Below, piece after piece: positions 1 to 9,227 of a stretch of DNA of 64,000 nt. The DNA comes from Blattamonas nauphoetae (lineage: Eukaryota > Preaxostyla > Oxymonadida), in assembly GCA_033064195.1 (NCBI GenBank), contig JARBJD010000009.1, forward strand, positions 186,001-250,000, read 5' to 3'. The notes beneath the pieces were generated by a model. That model saw only the letters and a program-made list of their open reading frames with translations. It was not told the origin of the DNA and did no database searches. Position numbers and translations under genes: made by a program. The stretch's first letter is position 1. Each line of letters opens with the position of its first letter.

Positions 1-315
1 GTCAAAATCTGTGGTACTCTGAACCCTATTGACATCAATCCGAGGACCTCGTGCTTTAGGATACTCAAACGATCCATCTTTGTTCATAGAACAACACACT
101 GAGGCCTGCCCAAATTCTGAGTTGTTCTCATTCCTTTTATCAGTATCCAGATGCTCACACTTCTTTCCGGGAGAAAATGAGAACATTCATCATTGTCTTG
201 CTTTTAAGGGGATGTAGTGAGATTGAAGGAGGTACGTTGATTCAATGGTGGATGTTAATGAGGTGAAGATGTTGGCCATGAACGAACACAAAATATTTAG
301 AAGAATAATGTGAAT
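1..315. other. Left edge, no supported gene
   Basis: Between the window edge and the 3' end of the oxysterol-binding gene I see no gene I can support. A plus-strand frame open from base 1 stops after about 33 codons and a 62-codon plus-strand frame follows. Neither resembles a known family. One of them could be the end of a gene lying to the left of the window. Confidence 0.4.
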
Positions 316-2311
316 TTACTCAGATGTCTCCTCTTTTGGAGCAGGAGCTGGCTGTTCTTCAGTTGAAGGAGGTGGAACTGGGGCTTGTTTTGTGGTTGCA
401 CTCTTCCCACTGAACATTGGCCAGGGGTGAGCGAGAGTGTCAGGAAGATCAGGGAAAGTGGTAACTGAATCGAAAAAAGCGATACGAGAAGGTTATGACC
501 ACAAAATAAGTGAGAAAGTTGAATGAAAGAAGTGAAGGAGAATGGACATTAATCATACCTCTAACATCGATGTCCTTTCCCTTTTTGGTGTGTTCGCCCA
601 TCGGTGGAGGAGCGGCGAGTGTTGTTGCGTCTGGAACGTTGAAGGCTGTGAGCTCAACTCCAATGAGAGAAGCATCCTGTCTTCCCGTCTTCTTGGCCTC
701 CTCCCTTCTCTTCAATCTCTCCTCAATGCTCAGCTTTTGCTTCTCTTCCTCGTATTCCTCTTCGTTGTGTGCTCCCAGCCAGTTCATCATCCATTTTCCA
801 TCAGCATCGTGGAAATAGCGCTGTCTCCACCCTTCCTTCCGATCATTTCGCTCTTTATACTCACCACGTTGTTTATTCTCAATTCTGTTCTTTTCAGCGG
901 CTGCTGTGTCGTCATCGTGGGTAATGAGAGCTTTCGACATGGTGCTCCACACACTGCGAGATGACGAATAAGATGTGGAAAAATGCGACAAACACTCTTG
1001 ATTCATATTCCTGTTGATTGGAGACCTGTTGAATGTAACGTGGGGTCTTGGGAAGAGATTGGATATCCAAGAATTGTGTCCATTCGCCGTTCTGAAGAGA
1101 GATGAGAGAAGGCGGATGTACAGGGACAAAAGAATCACATGTATGAAAACATAGACACTCAAACGTTGTAAGTCGGGGTATCACGACAATCCTTGAACTC
1201 TGAAACTGTCATCCAATCTCCTCTCATCTGGAAATATGGCTTGGCACGAGCTTGCTTGTCCTTCTTCGGGTCGCCAGTCAGTTGAGCAATGGCTCCTTCG
1301 AACTGGTTGTATTTTCCTTTGAACATTCCCTAAATCGCGTTTGAAAGATGAAGAGGAAACTTTTGGTTTAAAGTCAAAGACAGCAGTAATTCCGTTTTTG
1401 GGGCAGGTCAAGACAATTTCTCCACAGAGTTCAAGAGCCATTGACCCGATGATAAGACCACGGCAGTAGAAAGCAGGGAAACTGAACTCGTACCGCTCGA
1501 CCTCAAAGTCCGTCAGGTAGTCGTCTTCGGTGATGAGTTCGCCCCAGGGCTTGTTGACTGGCTTGCGGAGGTAGAACAGACCCTGTCCAACTGGTTTGAT
1601 CATGATGGAGTTGCCCTTCCATTTCATGACAACTTCGAGATGCATCTTGATTCTGATCCCGTGCTGCTTGTTTTCAATGTGGAAGGCGGTGATTGGAGGA
1701 TGATGAGACACTTGCTCTGCAAGGTACCACGTTCTGCTTCCATCAGAGTGGTTCCAGAAGCATTTGAAGGTCTCCCCAAGAATTGGGTTATACGGCTTCT
1801 TGACACCGTGGTTTTGAGAGTGGAATCCAGAGATATACCACTTAGCAAGATGGAAGAAACGATCTAGAGGGTCTTGGTGTTTGAGAGCACTGGGAGAGAG
1901 AAGATTGTGAGCTGAAAGGACAATGCGAACCCGATGAGAAGATCGGCATGGTTCAAGAAATCGGTGAGTCGTTCGGTCATTGACTGGGGTTCGAGCACAA
2001 AATATGGAACTAGAGAAAATGAGTGATGACAGAGATAGAAGAATAACAGACGACTCATTCGAGAAAGTTCGGCTCCGTTCTTGAGTTCCTTGATGATACC
2101 AGAGAAGATATTCATTGAACGCTCATCAAGTTCTGTAATTCAAGTGAATAGGATGATTGCATTGTGGAGAAATTCGTTGGTAAGAGTCCTAAAGTGACAT
2201 ACGAACTTCCTGATCCTCCTCCGTTTGCATGATTAATTCCTCATCATTTCCCTGTTCAAAGGAAGGTGATGGCGCTGTGGGGGCATGCTCTTCATTTGAA
2301 GACGGTTCCAT
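316..2311 (-). CDS. Oxysterol-binding protein-related protein (ORP)
   Basis: Lipid-transfer protein of the OSBP/ORP/Osh family, which moves sterols or phosphoinositides between membranes at contact sites. Eight exons sum to 534 codons (533 residues). Introns lie at 465-558, 954-993, 1092-1164, 1330-1360, 1890-1930, 2010-2054 and 2133-2202, all GT-AG. The ligand-binding domain fills most of the protein. Visible motifs are KPYNPILGETF (lid and signature region), AEQVSHHPP (the family fingerprint with the phosphoinositide-contacting His pair) and the late VVWSTMSKAL helix. The N-terminus starts close to the lipid-binding domain with no PH or ankyrin region, so it is a short Osh4-like form. The C-terminus adds a Pro/Glu-rich tail. 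The ATG at 2311 is the only in-frame start, and a transposon begins only 7 bp before it (see findings). The family call is firm; the ligand is not predictable from sequence. Confidence 0.93.
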
Positions 2312-2318
2312 CTGTCAG

Positions 2319-2491
2319 TAGACCCAACCCGAGTTTTATGGGTAATCTCGAGAAAAATGAAACAATTGAGTAAGACTGTGGACACTCGAGTTATTCATGG
2401 TTAACTCGAGATAACTCTTGAAAACCGAGTTGCACACGTTCACAACCGAATTGACACATTTCACTCGAGTTCCTTCCCATAACTGTTTTTT
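2319..2491 (+). repeat. Left terminal inverted repeat of the transposon
   Basis: It matches the reverse complement of 7452-7606. The outer 13 bases are identical (TAGACCCAACCCG), and later blocks match around TTAACTCGAGATA, GAAAACCGA and TTCACTCGAGTTC, ending in a T-run. Four CTCGAG palindromes occur at 2347, 2385, 2405 and 2464, probably subterminal binding sites for the transposase. Confidence 0.88.
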
Positions 2492-2568
2492 GAGAAAAAA
2501 AGAACATCTGAAAAAGTTGATATTATCACTTCTTTTCAACTGATTTCTGATCATATTAGGTGAAAAAG

Positions 2569-4078
2569 ATGGATAGTCAAGATTTGAGGGACGAAAATGT
2601 GACACCGTCACCACAACATTCACAGATCATTCTCAAACCTGGAACTCCACAAACACCATTCCAGTGTGAGCTTTTATTTTGATATTTTGTTCTTTCTCTT
2701 TTGAAGATTACGACCCTCTGCTGGAAGTTTCATTGGATTCCCGTCCCCAAGTTTCACCATCAATTCTCCCTTCTCATCACAAAACTCGTTGACAGATTCG
2801 AGATCACTTTTTTCAACACCTCAATCTTCACAATCGTCACGATCATCTGTTGATATTCGGTCAGCTTCGCCCACTATCAGGCCTCAAAAGCGAGAATCTT
2901 CAACTTCCATTGCGTCTCTTGGAGAACTCAAAAACAAACAAAGACAAGTCTTTCTGTCAGCAAAACCAATTGTGCCAATTCCAGAAAGTGGAGGAATCAT
3001 TTGGTCGAAGTATGACGATGCAAACTTGTGGAAACAACTCAGATTGGAGAAAGACACTCTTCTTCATCTCTCCGCTCTCATCCAATCGAATTGTCCAGAA
3101 TACAATCATCCAGGACCAAAGGGGAAACTCACTCTCAAAGATGAATTAGTCGTTTATCTTGAATGGTTGAGCTCAACAGTTAAAATCAATCGACTGGCAT
3201 CGGCATTGGGAATCAGTCCAAATCTCGCATCTAAAGCAATTCTACACATTCGCCCTCTCCTGTTCACTGTCCTTCAGGAACGATATTCTGTCCCGCCTCG
3301 CCCAACTCCAAATTTTCAAGCCAATTTCCCTTTCACCGCGCTTTATATTGATGCAACAACAATTGTTGTCCCCAGACCATTGACGGATTTTGAAGATAAG
3401 AAAGTACTTTGGGAAGGTCATCATTATTGTTATGCGATGAAGGCTCAAGTGTGTGTTGAAGCCAAACCACCCTACAAAGCGCTCTTCGTTTCTGATTGTG
3501 TTGCTGGCTCAATCCACGATGTTGCTCTACTCCAAAAGACTCTCCAACCGATCGAACAATATCTGAACAAGACAGACCAGGAGAAAGAGCTCTATCCACA
3601 AGACAACGACCCAAAATGGGGAATTCAAGGCGACATGGGATATCTCGGAGATTTTCCAACTCTTCGATTCAATCGTCCGAACAGAAGAAAAAAAGAAAGA
3701 ACAAACGAAGAAGAACAGAATGAACTCAATGTGAGAATTGCGTCTGACAGAGTTCAAGTGGAGAGATTCTTCGGAAGACTCAAATGGCTGTGGCTTCGAA
3801 TGGGAGGGAAATACACTGCTGGCGTCAAACATATCACGCAAGACTTCAAAAATGCGTGCTGGTTAACCAATATTCACCTCGAAAAAGGACACAATTACCG
3901 ACTTCCAGACGATTTTCATGAGAGGGCTCTTTCGGCCTCTTCAAGAAAAGAATCACGAATTCCACGGAGAAAACAACTCTATCGAAAACATCAAGCCGAG
4001 ATTGAGGACTTTGAGAATGATTATGATCCAAGAACAACAGGATTCGATGGAGTCTTTGATATTTCAGATTCTGACTAA
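2569..4078 (+). CDS. DDE transposase, Harbinger/IS5 (DDE_Tnp_4-like)
   Basis: Enzyme that would cut and paste the surrounding element. Two exons with an intron at 2664-2706 give exactly 489 codons (488 residues), starting at the ATG at 2569. Order of parts: a Ser/Gln-rich N-terminus (residues 1-110); a helix-turn-helix resembling HTH_Tnp_4 (about 174-214, LASALGISPNLASKAI); then the RNase-H-like nuclease. The likely catalytic acids are Asp247 in YIDAT, Asp341 in GDMGYLG and Glu384 in VERFFGRLK; the family landmark GSIHD is also present. The tail after residue 430 is acidic and charged. The reading frame has no break and the catalytic triad is intact, so the enzyme may be active or recently active. 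A domesticated HARBI1-like host gene is less likely because the gene lies between matched terminal repeats. Confidence 0.9.
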
Positions 4079-5310
4079 AATATTCATCACAATTCACAAC
4101 ACACACTTACTTTTTCTCAATTTTGTTGAAAAATGTTCTCAAAACGACGTTGAAGAGTCTTAAACTGTCATAAATGATAAAAACTCCCACATTCTTGTTT
4201 TTCATGTTTTTTTAGAAATATTTGATTTGTTTTCTGTGTCTAATTCTTTAGACAACGTCTTGCTGTTAGGCCCACATTCTGGGCATCCTCATTCTGTTTC
4301 CTGGCGACTGACATTCACTTCGACACTTGGGGAGGACCATATTAGCGCGAGCCCATGAAATCCTACCCGACCCAAGTTCCATGAATGATGTCTGCGGACA
4401 GCGAGAGGGGAACCAATATCCAAGCAAGAGCGACTTACATCGAGATGACACAGAACCTACTTGAGGTAAGTTCAATTCAAATACGTAGGGGCGTCGCCGA
4501 CGGTTATAGTGAGAATTTTGGAAAAATTTCGATATAAGGGTCGGATCGACTTCGAATTTTTTAAAAGAGTTTTTCTTCAATAATTTGTTTCTTTTCGTAC
4601 TAATGACTAAGGATGTGCAACGGACGGACAAAACCTCGTTCTCCTCGGACATCGGACAGAGACCTTGTCCAAGTGAGAAAGAAGTGTTTCCTGTGGCCTA
4701 ATTCAAAGTGATAGTTACTTAACTTTTCTTTCAAGTCATCTATGATGTTAATTTCGTTCAGATTTTGTCTTTTAAATAAATGAAAAACGAGTATTAAAGA
4801 ATTCGGACAGAAATCCCATAAATTGCTGAAATGTCCAAGCTTGTCCGATCTTGGACATTCGCTCATTTGTTGAAAAAATGAATCGTCTGAATTGCTGCAC
4901 AATCCATTGGTGATCATTAGAAAATGGACAATCGTGTCCAGTCCTGGACATGTCCGGATCGTCCTCCCCATCGCGAGTTGACTTCGTCTTCCATTTCCTC
5001 TCAGAGACCATTAAATCGTTTTTTAATTTCACAATTCCATTCTTCACATCATTTTTCTTGTGATTGAACAATGTGTGATTCTTTTTAAAACTCACTCGAG
5101 GAAAACAGATCACTTCTGAATCAACACATTATTTCTCTTTTGATGACCTTTCACGTGATAATTTCACCAAACGGAGGAGTATCTTGAGTCAGACATGATC
5201 TCATCAATCTGAACTCGAAGTTGGCAGCTATCCAACACACTTTGCTGGCGTTTCGAAGAACTTGACTTGTATCTCGTTCCTCTTTTTTAAATGTGTTTTA
5301 TCAGTAAGAA
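4079..5310. other. Interior of transposon, no supported gene
   Basis: The stretch is AT-rich. Several minus-strand frames of 113-128 codons overlap each other and do not join into a convincing model. It holds many GGACA/TGTCC words, partly as inverted pairs, notably at 4618-4672 and 4838-4976 (see findings). Confidence 0.4.
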
Positions 5311-5742
5311 TTATCTCAATTTGAGTCCTGATAAGACATTTTCTCGCCTACTCCAATCGAGAATATCATTGTCTCTCTCATTTCTCGCCCAAAATGAACG
5401 GATCGCTTTCAACCTCGAAATAGACTGTATTACCCTATTTCTTACATAAGATGATACATATTCATGTTGTTTATTGTCTTTTTCTATTTTTATGTCTTCT
5501 CTCCCCTGAAGAAGTGCAGTTGGAACTGTCGATCCTTTAAACTGAGATTGGATGAGACCAAGGGAGGACATACTGATTTGATTCGTCAGCGAGAACCAGG
5601 AGATTGGACGAAGAGACAAAGCAGAGTGTGAGGAGAAGACGATCTTCATCGTCAAGTGTACGAGCTCGTTCACAATAAAGTTTGAGAAAATGAACATAAC
5701 GGAACCATCATGCAGAGTCAGTTTGAAAGGTGTGCTTCGCAC
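5311..5742 (-). other. Open frame of 143 codons inside the transposon
   Basis: An uninterrupted minus-strand frame between the transposase and the Lys/Glu-rich region. The product would have a hydrophobic N-terminal half and a basic C-terminal half with many Arg. I recognise no family, no splice partners were found, and it could be a chance frame. If real it would be a second or third element protein transcribed against the transposase. Confidence 0.2.
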
Positions 5743-5849
5743 AACTCTTATTCACTGATTCTTCATCACTTTATGACAAGAAGTGTTCTGATCATGCATA
5801 TATTTGAAGAGGGAAACTTTCATTGATAAAACAAGAGAACGTCACTCAT

Positions 5850-7301
5850 AATGCTCCAGATTCAGAAGTAAAGCAAAAGGATTCTTCACCAGAAAGCAAA
5901 ATAGAAGCTGAATCTCACTCCTAACCCAAATTAGAAGGAGATCTCGTCAAATTCGACGAGAAGGAGATAAGAACAGAGTGAGACTAGTGAAGACGAAGAG
6001 GAAATGAAGGAAGAAGAGAAGAAAGATGAAAAGAAGGAGCAGAGTGAGAACTCGTTCGATTTAGTCGATGCAGATGAGCTGACCCATCGCAACGAGTCGA
6101 GTTCGAGAAACGGGTGGAGAAGAAAGGAGAGTTAGAAGAAGGAAGAGCCATCTGAACAGAAGAAAAAGAAGAGAAAGACGAACCAGTGATTGCGGATTGT
6201 GTTGAGGAGAAGGAAGAAGACGAAGCCGAGGCTGTGGCGCCGATCGAAGAACAATCATCTGAATCGGAAGAGAAGACGGACACACTCTCACAAGAATCTG
6301 AGAAAGAGTCGATCCGTCCTTCGCCTCGTGTTTTGCCTAAGACAGGAGAGGACGACACGTTTTATGGGGATGATGAGGAGGACGCAGACGAGAAAGGGGA
6401 AGCGCAGAGGATGACGTATTTCAGGAGGAGAGCGAAGGAGAGACGGAGCAGAGAGGAAAGTCGGAAAAACTCAGGATCTCACAAAAGTTGAAGTTGGCTG
6501 CAGATTTGTCGTTGAAACAGCACCGTCCATCCGAGTCTACTTCATCAGCGAAGATGTTCTCGCAAAGTATTCGTTCTCTTCAATGCCTGTTCTCCTCTCC
6601 GATTCCACACTGTCTGTGTCGTACCTCAAATTGAATCCACATTCGGACCGCTCGTGACATTCGTTTCAAAAGCGTCAGAAGCTGTGAACAACCACTACGC
6701 AGCCGCGAGCCAAGCAATCCTCCGCTCGCTCCTTCCCCTCCCCGCCTTCGCTCTTCCGAAGCACCTCTCTAGCTTCGTCGACATGGCGTCATTCATCGCA
6801 ACCATCAAAATCCCTGACATCGCATCAACCAGCACGTATTCACTCAACGAGCTGCGAGCTCGCTTCGGACAATCGATTCTCGGAAGGACTTTGGAGAGAC
6901 TGACGAAGAGAGAACGCAAACTACACGAGAGCGACGGAGAGATCTTCAGAAAGGCGCAGTTCTCGCTCATGCCGAGCTCGAAGGACACTCGAGACGTTCC
7001 CCATCTTCTCTTCCGATTCTTTTTCAACTTCACCCTCCTCACAATCACCAAAGACCCAGAACGGTATGCATATCAAGTTGAAATGCCTGAAATTTACGAA
7101 AAGACGAGTCTAACAGACCGTCTACTCTCAAAGCGCACATCCCCTCCTCCTCCCCAGTCACCGACTGTTCAGAGAATTGGCGTCATATCCCAGGCACAGC
7201 TGAAGAAGAGATGGAAGTATCTCGCGTCTAGGAGAGATTTGAACGTTATTTCATTGGAATTTCACAATCTTTCAGTCGATCATACCCTTTGGAAAAAGTA
7301 A
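5850..7301 (+). pseudogene. Lys/Glu-rich coding-like region, unknown accessory gene
   Basis: Plus-strand coding-like sequence in the right part of the transposon. Its first half encodes Lys/Glu/Ser-rich sequence in changing frames. The second half holds a longer frame (6628-7301) that looks globular, with an AVNNHYAAASQAILRSLL helix, a MASFIATIKIPDI stretch and a basic end. Frames change at several points (near 6130, 6490 and 6600) where I cannot find convincing GT-AG introns, so it is either decayed or has a structure I cannot resolve. Harbinger elements often carry a Myb-like second protein and ISL2EU a YqaJ nuclease; I see neither signature. It may be captured host sequence. Confidence 0.35.
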
Positions 7302-7451
7302 TGAGATCCGACCTCCTAAATAGGCGCTGTCCAAGGTTGGACAGCGCCTCGCTTGGACCGGACAAATGCTCATCACTACTAATGACAAGTTATAAATGAG
7401 GAAACACGATGAAATGAATCAATTCGACGAAAGTTTGTCAAGATCAACCTG

Positions 7452-7606
7452 AAAAAAATGTTATGGGGTGAGAACTCGAGTGAAGTGTGGTTTATTCGGT
7501 TTTTCTGCTGTTTATTCGGTTTTCACAAGGTATCTCGAGTTAAGTTGCGTTAACCGAATTGCCCTTCGTGATCACGAGTTTTCCCATTATACACGGGTTG
7601 GGTCTA
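7452..7606 (-). repeat. Right terminal inverted repeat of the transposon
   Basis: Inverted partner of 2319-2491. It carries CTCGAG palindromes at 7475 and 7534 and ends in GGGTCTA. The final TA doubles as the left target-site copy of the adjoining MITE. Confidence 0.87.
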
Positions 7607-7961
7607 CAGGGTGGCCCAGAAGTAGTCTAACCGTATGGGTCGATCACTTTTCTTCGATCTTGCGCAATTGACCCCAATCGTCTTTCTCTTCTTTCCTATG
7701 CTTCAAAATTTCCCTTCTTTTCATTTCACAAGTGCTTCCTCGACTGTAGTCTCGATGGATCTCATGAAACGGGACTGACTCCGTTTTTTGAACACTCCTT
7801 TCTTGAGCGGACAAGGATTGTTGATCAACGAAACAGTGGTGAAAAGAAAAGAAGTGAAATTAAGAAGCATTGTAGTGAGGAGAAAGACGATTGGTGTCAA
7901 CGGAATTTGTTCGACGAGAAGTGATCGACCCATAGGGTTAGACTACTTCTGGGCCACCCTG
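7607..7961. mobile_element. Tc1/mariner-type MITE, 355 bp
   Basis: A non-coding miniature inverted-repeat element. Each end begins CAGGGTGGCCCAGAAGTA, and the outer 43 bases match as an inverted pair with one difference. Weaker pairing continues to about 130 bp per arm, so the whole could fold into a long hairpin. TA flanks both sides (7605-7606 and 7962-7963), the target duplication of the Tc1/mariner/IS630 superfamily. It has no transposase and would need one supplied from elsewhere in the genome. It sits directly against the right end of the larger transposon. Confidence 0.92.
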
Positions 7962-7963
7962 TA

Positions 7964-8315
7964 GTATCTGGAGCTGGAGCGATCCCACAGGAAAAAAAGC
8001 TCTAAAAACAGCGTTGTTTCAAATGACATATCTCCCTCACAAATCGTTTTATTTTGATGTATCTCGTTTGTTTTTTAGATTTCAAACGCGAATTTTGATT
8101 CAATCACGTGTTCTGATGAACAAAGCTGTGGCGTGTTTTTTTTGGGGACGTTAAACGCTCAGGCAATTTATAGTTTCCGAAATTATAAATCAAAACGCAA
8201 GACAAGATTGATCATAATAAAAAGTTGCACAATGAATGTGGAAACTGAGAAATCAGAAGTGAAATTCATACACAAAAGGAAGTTGCACAGAACGACAATC
8301 ATAACACATTATCGG
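7964..8315. other. Intergenic, nothing recognised
   Basis: About 350 bp between the MITE and the 3' end of the cyclin gene. AT-rich; one 94-codon plus-strand frame runs into the cyclin gene antisense and looks spurious. Confidence 0.5.
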
Positions 8316-9054
8316 TTAGCAATTTTGGATACCAAAAAGCCATCGATGTGTCTGAGTATATCGTTCCAGATCAGGGTACACCCGATAATTCAAAGCCATA
8401 AGGAATGCACGTTCTGATCGATTTACAAGCTCGAGGTCAACCTCAAAAGATTCGGCCCACCATGAATTGTTTCCACATCTATCACGGAGCATTTTCACGG
8501 CAAGCATCGAGCTAATAAGAAGAGCTGTACCGAGTGAACGTGGTTTAAGAACGAGTGGGGTAATTTGGCCAGATTCATTTGAAATAAGATCCATGAGATA
8601 GATGCAGGTGTACACAATTTCCGCAACTTGAAATTTAATCGTTGAATCGAGATAGGTGAAGAAGACACGGAAATCTTCGGCGAGAGTCTCGACCGATGGG
8701 ACACCTGGGAGTTGAGTGATGCTCGTCCTCCAGTCATTTTTAGATCCATCCACAGCGCGTGAAGGATCATGTGTGCAACGGGAAAAGAAATCAATGACAA
8801 GTTGTGCCATCTTCCGGCTCGTGATATTAATGTCTTCGTGGGTGAGCGAAGGGATTTGGTTTATCTGCTGGACTGGTTGTTTTCTGCGTGAGCGTTTTCT
8901 TTTTTGGTGATAAATCACCGGAATAAATGAAATGCTGAGCCCGTGCTCTGGTGTTGTGTTGATTGGTGGTGGTGTTGTTCTGGCGGAAGTTAATCAACTA
9001 AAAGAGAAACTTGTGACAATCGAGTGTAATTGGAATTGATGAAGTGGGAGCCAT
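8316..9054 (-). CDS. Cyclin, PHO80/cyclin-P-like
   Basis: A small cyclin, 235 residues, predicted to bind and steer a cyclin-dependent kinase. The model has two exons: MAPTSSIPITLDCH is encoded first, then a 31-nt intron at 8980-9010, and the total is exactly 236 codons. The cyclin box spans about residues 70-220. It shows the two-helix pattern ending ALLISSMLAVKMLRDR, then WWAESFEVDLELVNRSERAFLMALNYRVYP split across two helices, as in PHO80/Pcl-type cyclins (Pfam Cyclin). The N-terminus is short and basic (QKRKRSRRK). These cyclins act in phosphate signalling or cell-cycle entry in other eukaryotes; the kinase partner is not in this window. Confidence 0.82.
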
Positions 9055-9227
9055 GTGATATGTGAGAAGACACGCAAAACTATTAGAGCTAAAGAAAAAG
9101 AAATGGTTTGATCTAACTGTTCCACTTCAGTGATTCACCATTTGAGAAGAAATACGAGTTATCAAAGAGAAAGAGAAATAATGAAAATAAAGAGGTCAAT
9201 ATCTGAAATGAAAAACACAAAAAAAGA

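Larger units (their letters stand above)
2319..7606 (+). mobile_element. 5.3-kb DNA transposon, IS5/Harbinger-ISL2EU type
   Basis: A complete-looking cut-and-paste element. Both ends share an inverted repeat starting TAGACCCAACCCG, extending imperfectly over about 155-173 bp. Inside lies a two-exon DDE transposase with an intact frame near the left end and an unrecognised Lys/Glu-rich coding-like region near the right end. TA is present at both outer edges (2319-2320 and 7605-7606). The right edge is joined to a MITE, so the true target duplication cannot be read with confidence: TA is possible, which would suit ISL2EU, while Harbinger usually makes 3 bp. The element sits between the start of the ORP gene and the end of a cyclin gene. 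Confidence 0.88.

Noticed and set aside
2316-7609. CAG on both sides of the large transposon as a 3-bp target duplication
   Set aside because: The right-hand CAG is the first three bases of the MITE's own terminal repeat, so the match is probably chance.
7721-7933. 70-codon minus-strand frame inside the MITE
   Set aside because: It lies within the inverted arms, matches no transposase and is expected by chance in such a palindrome.
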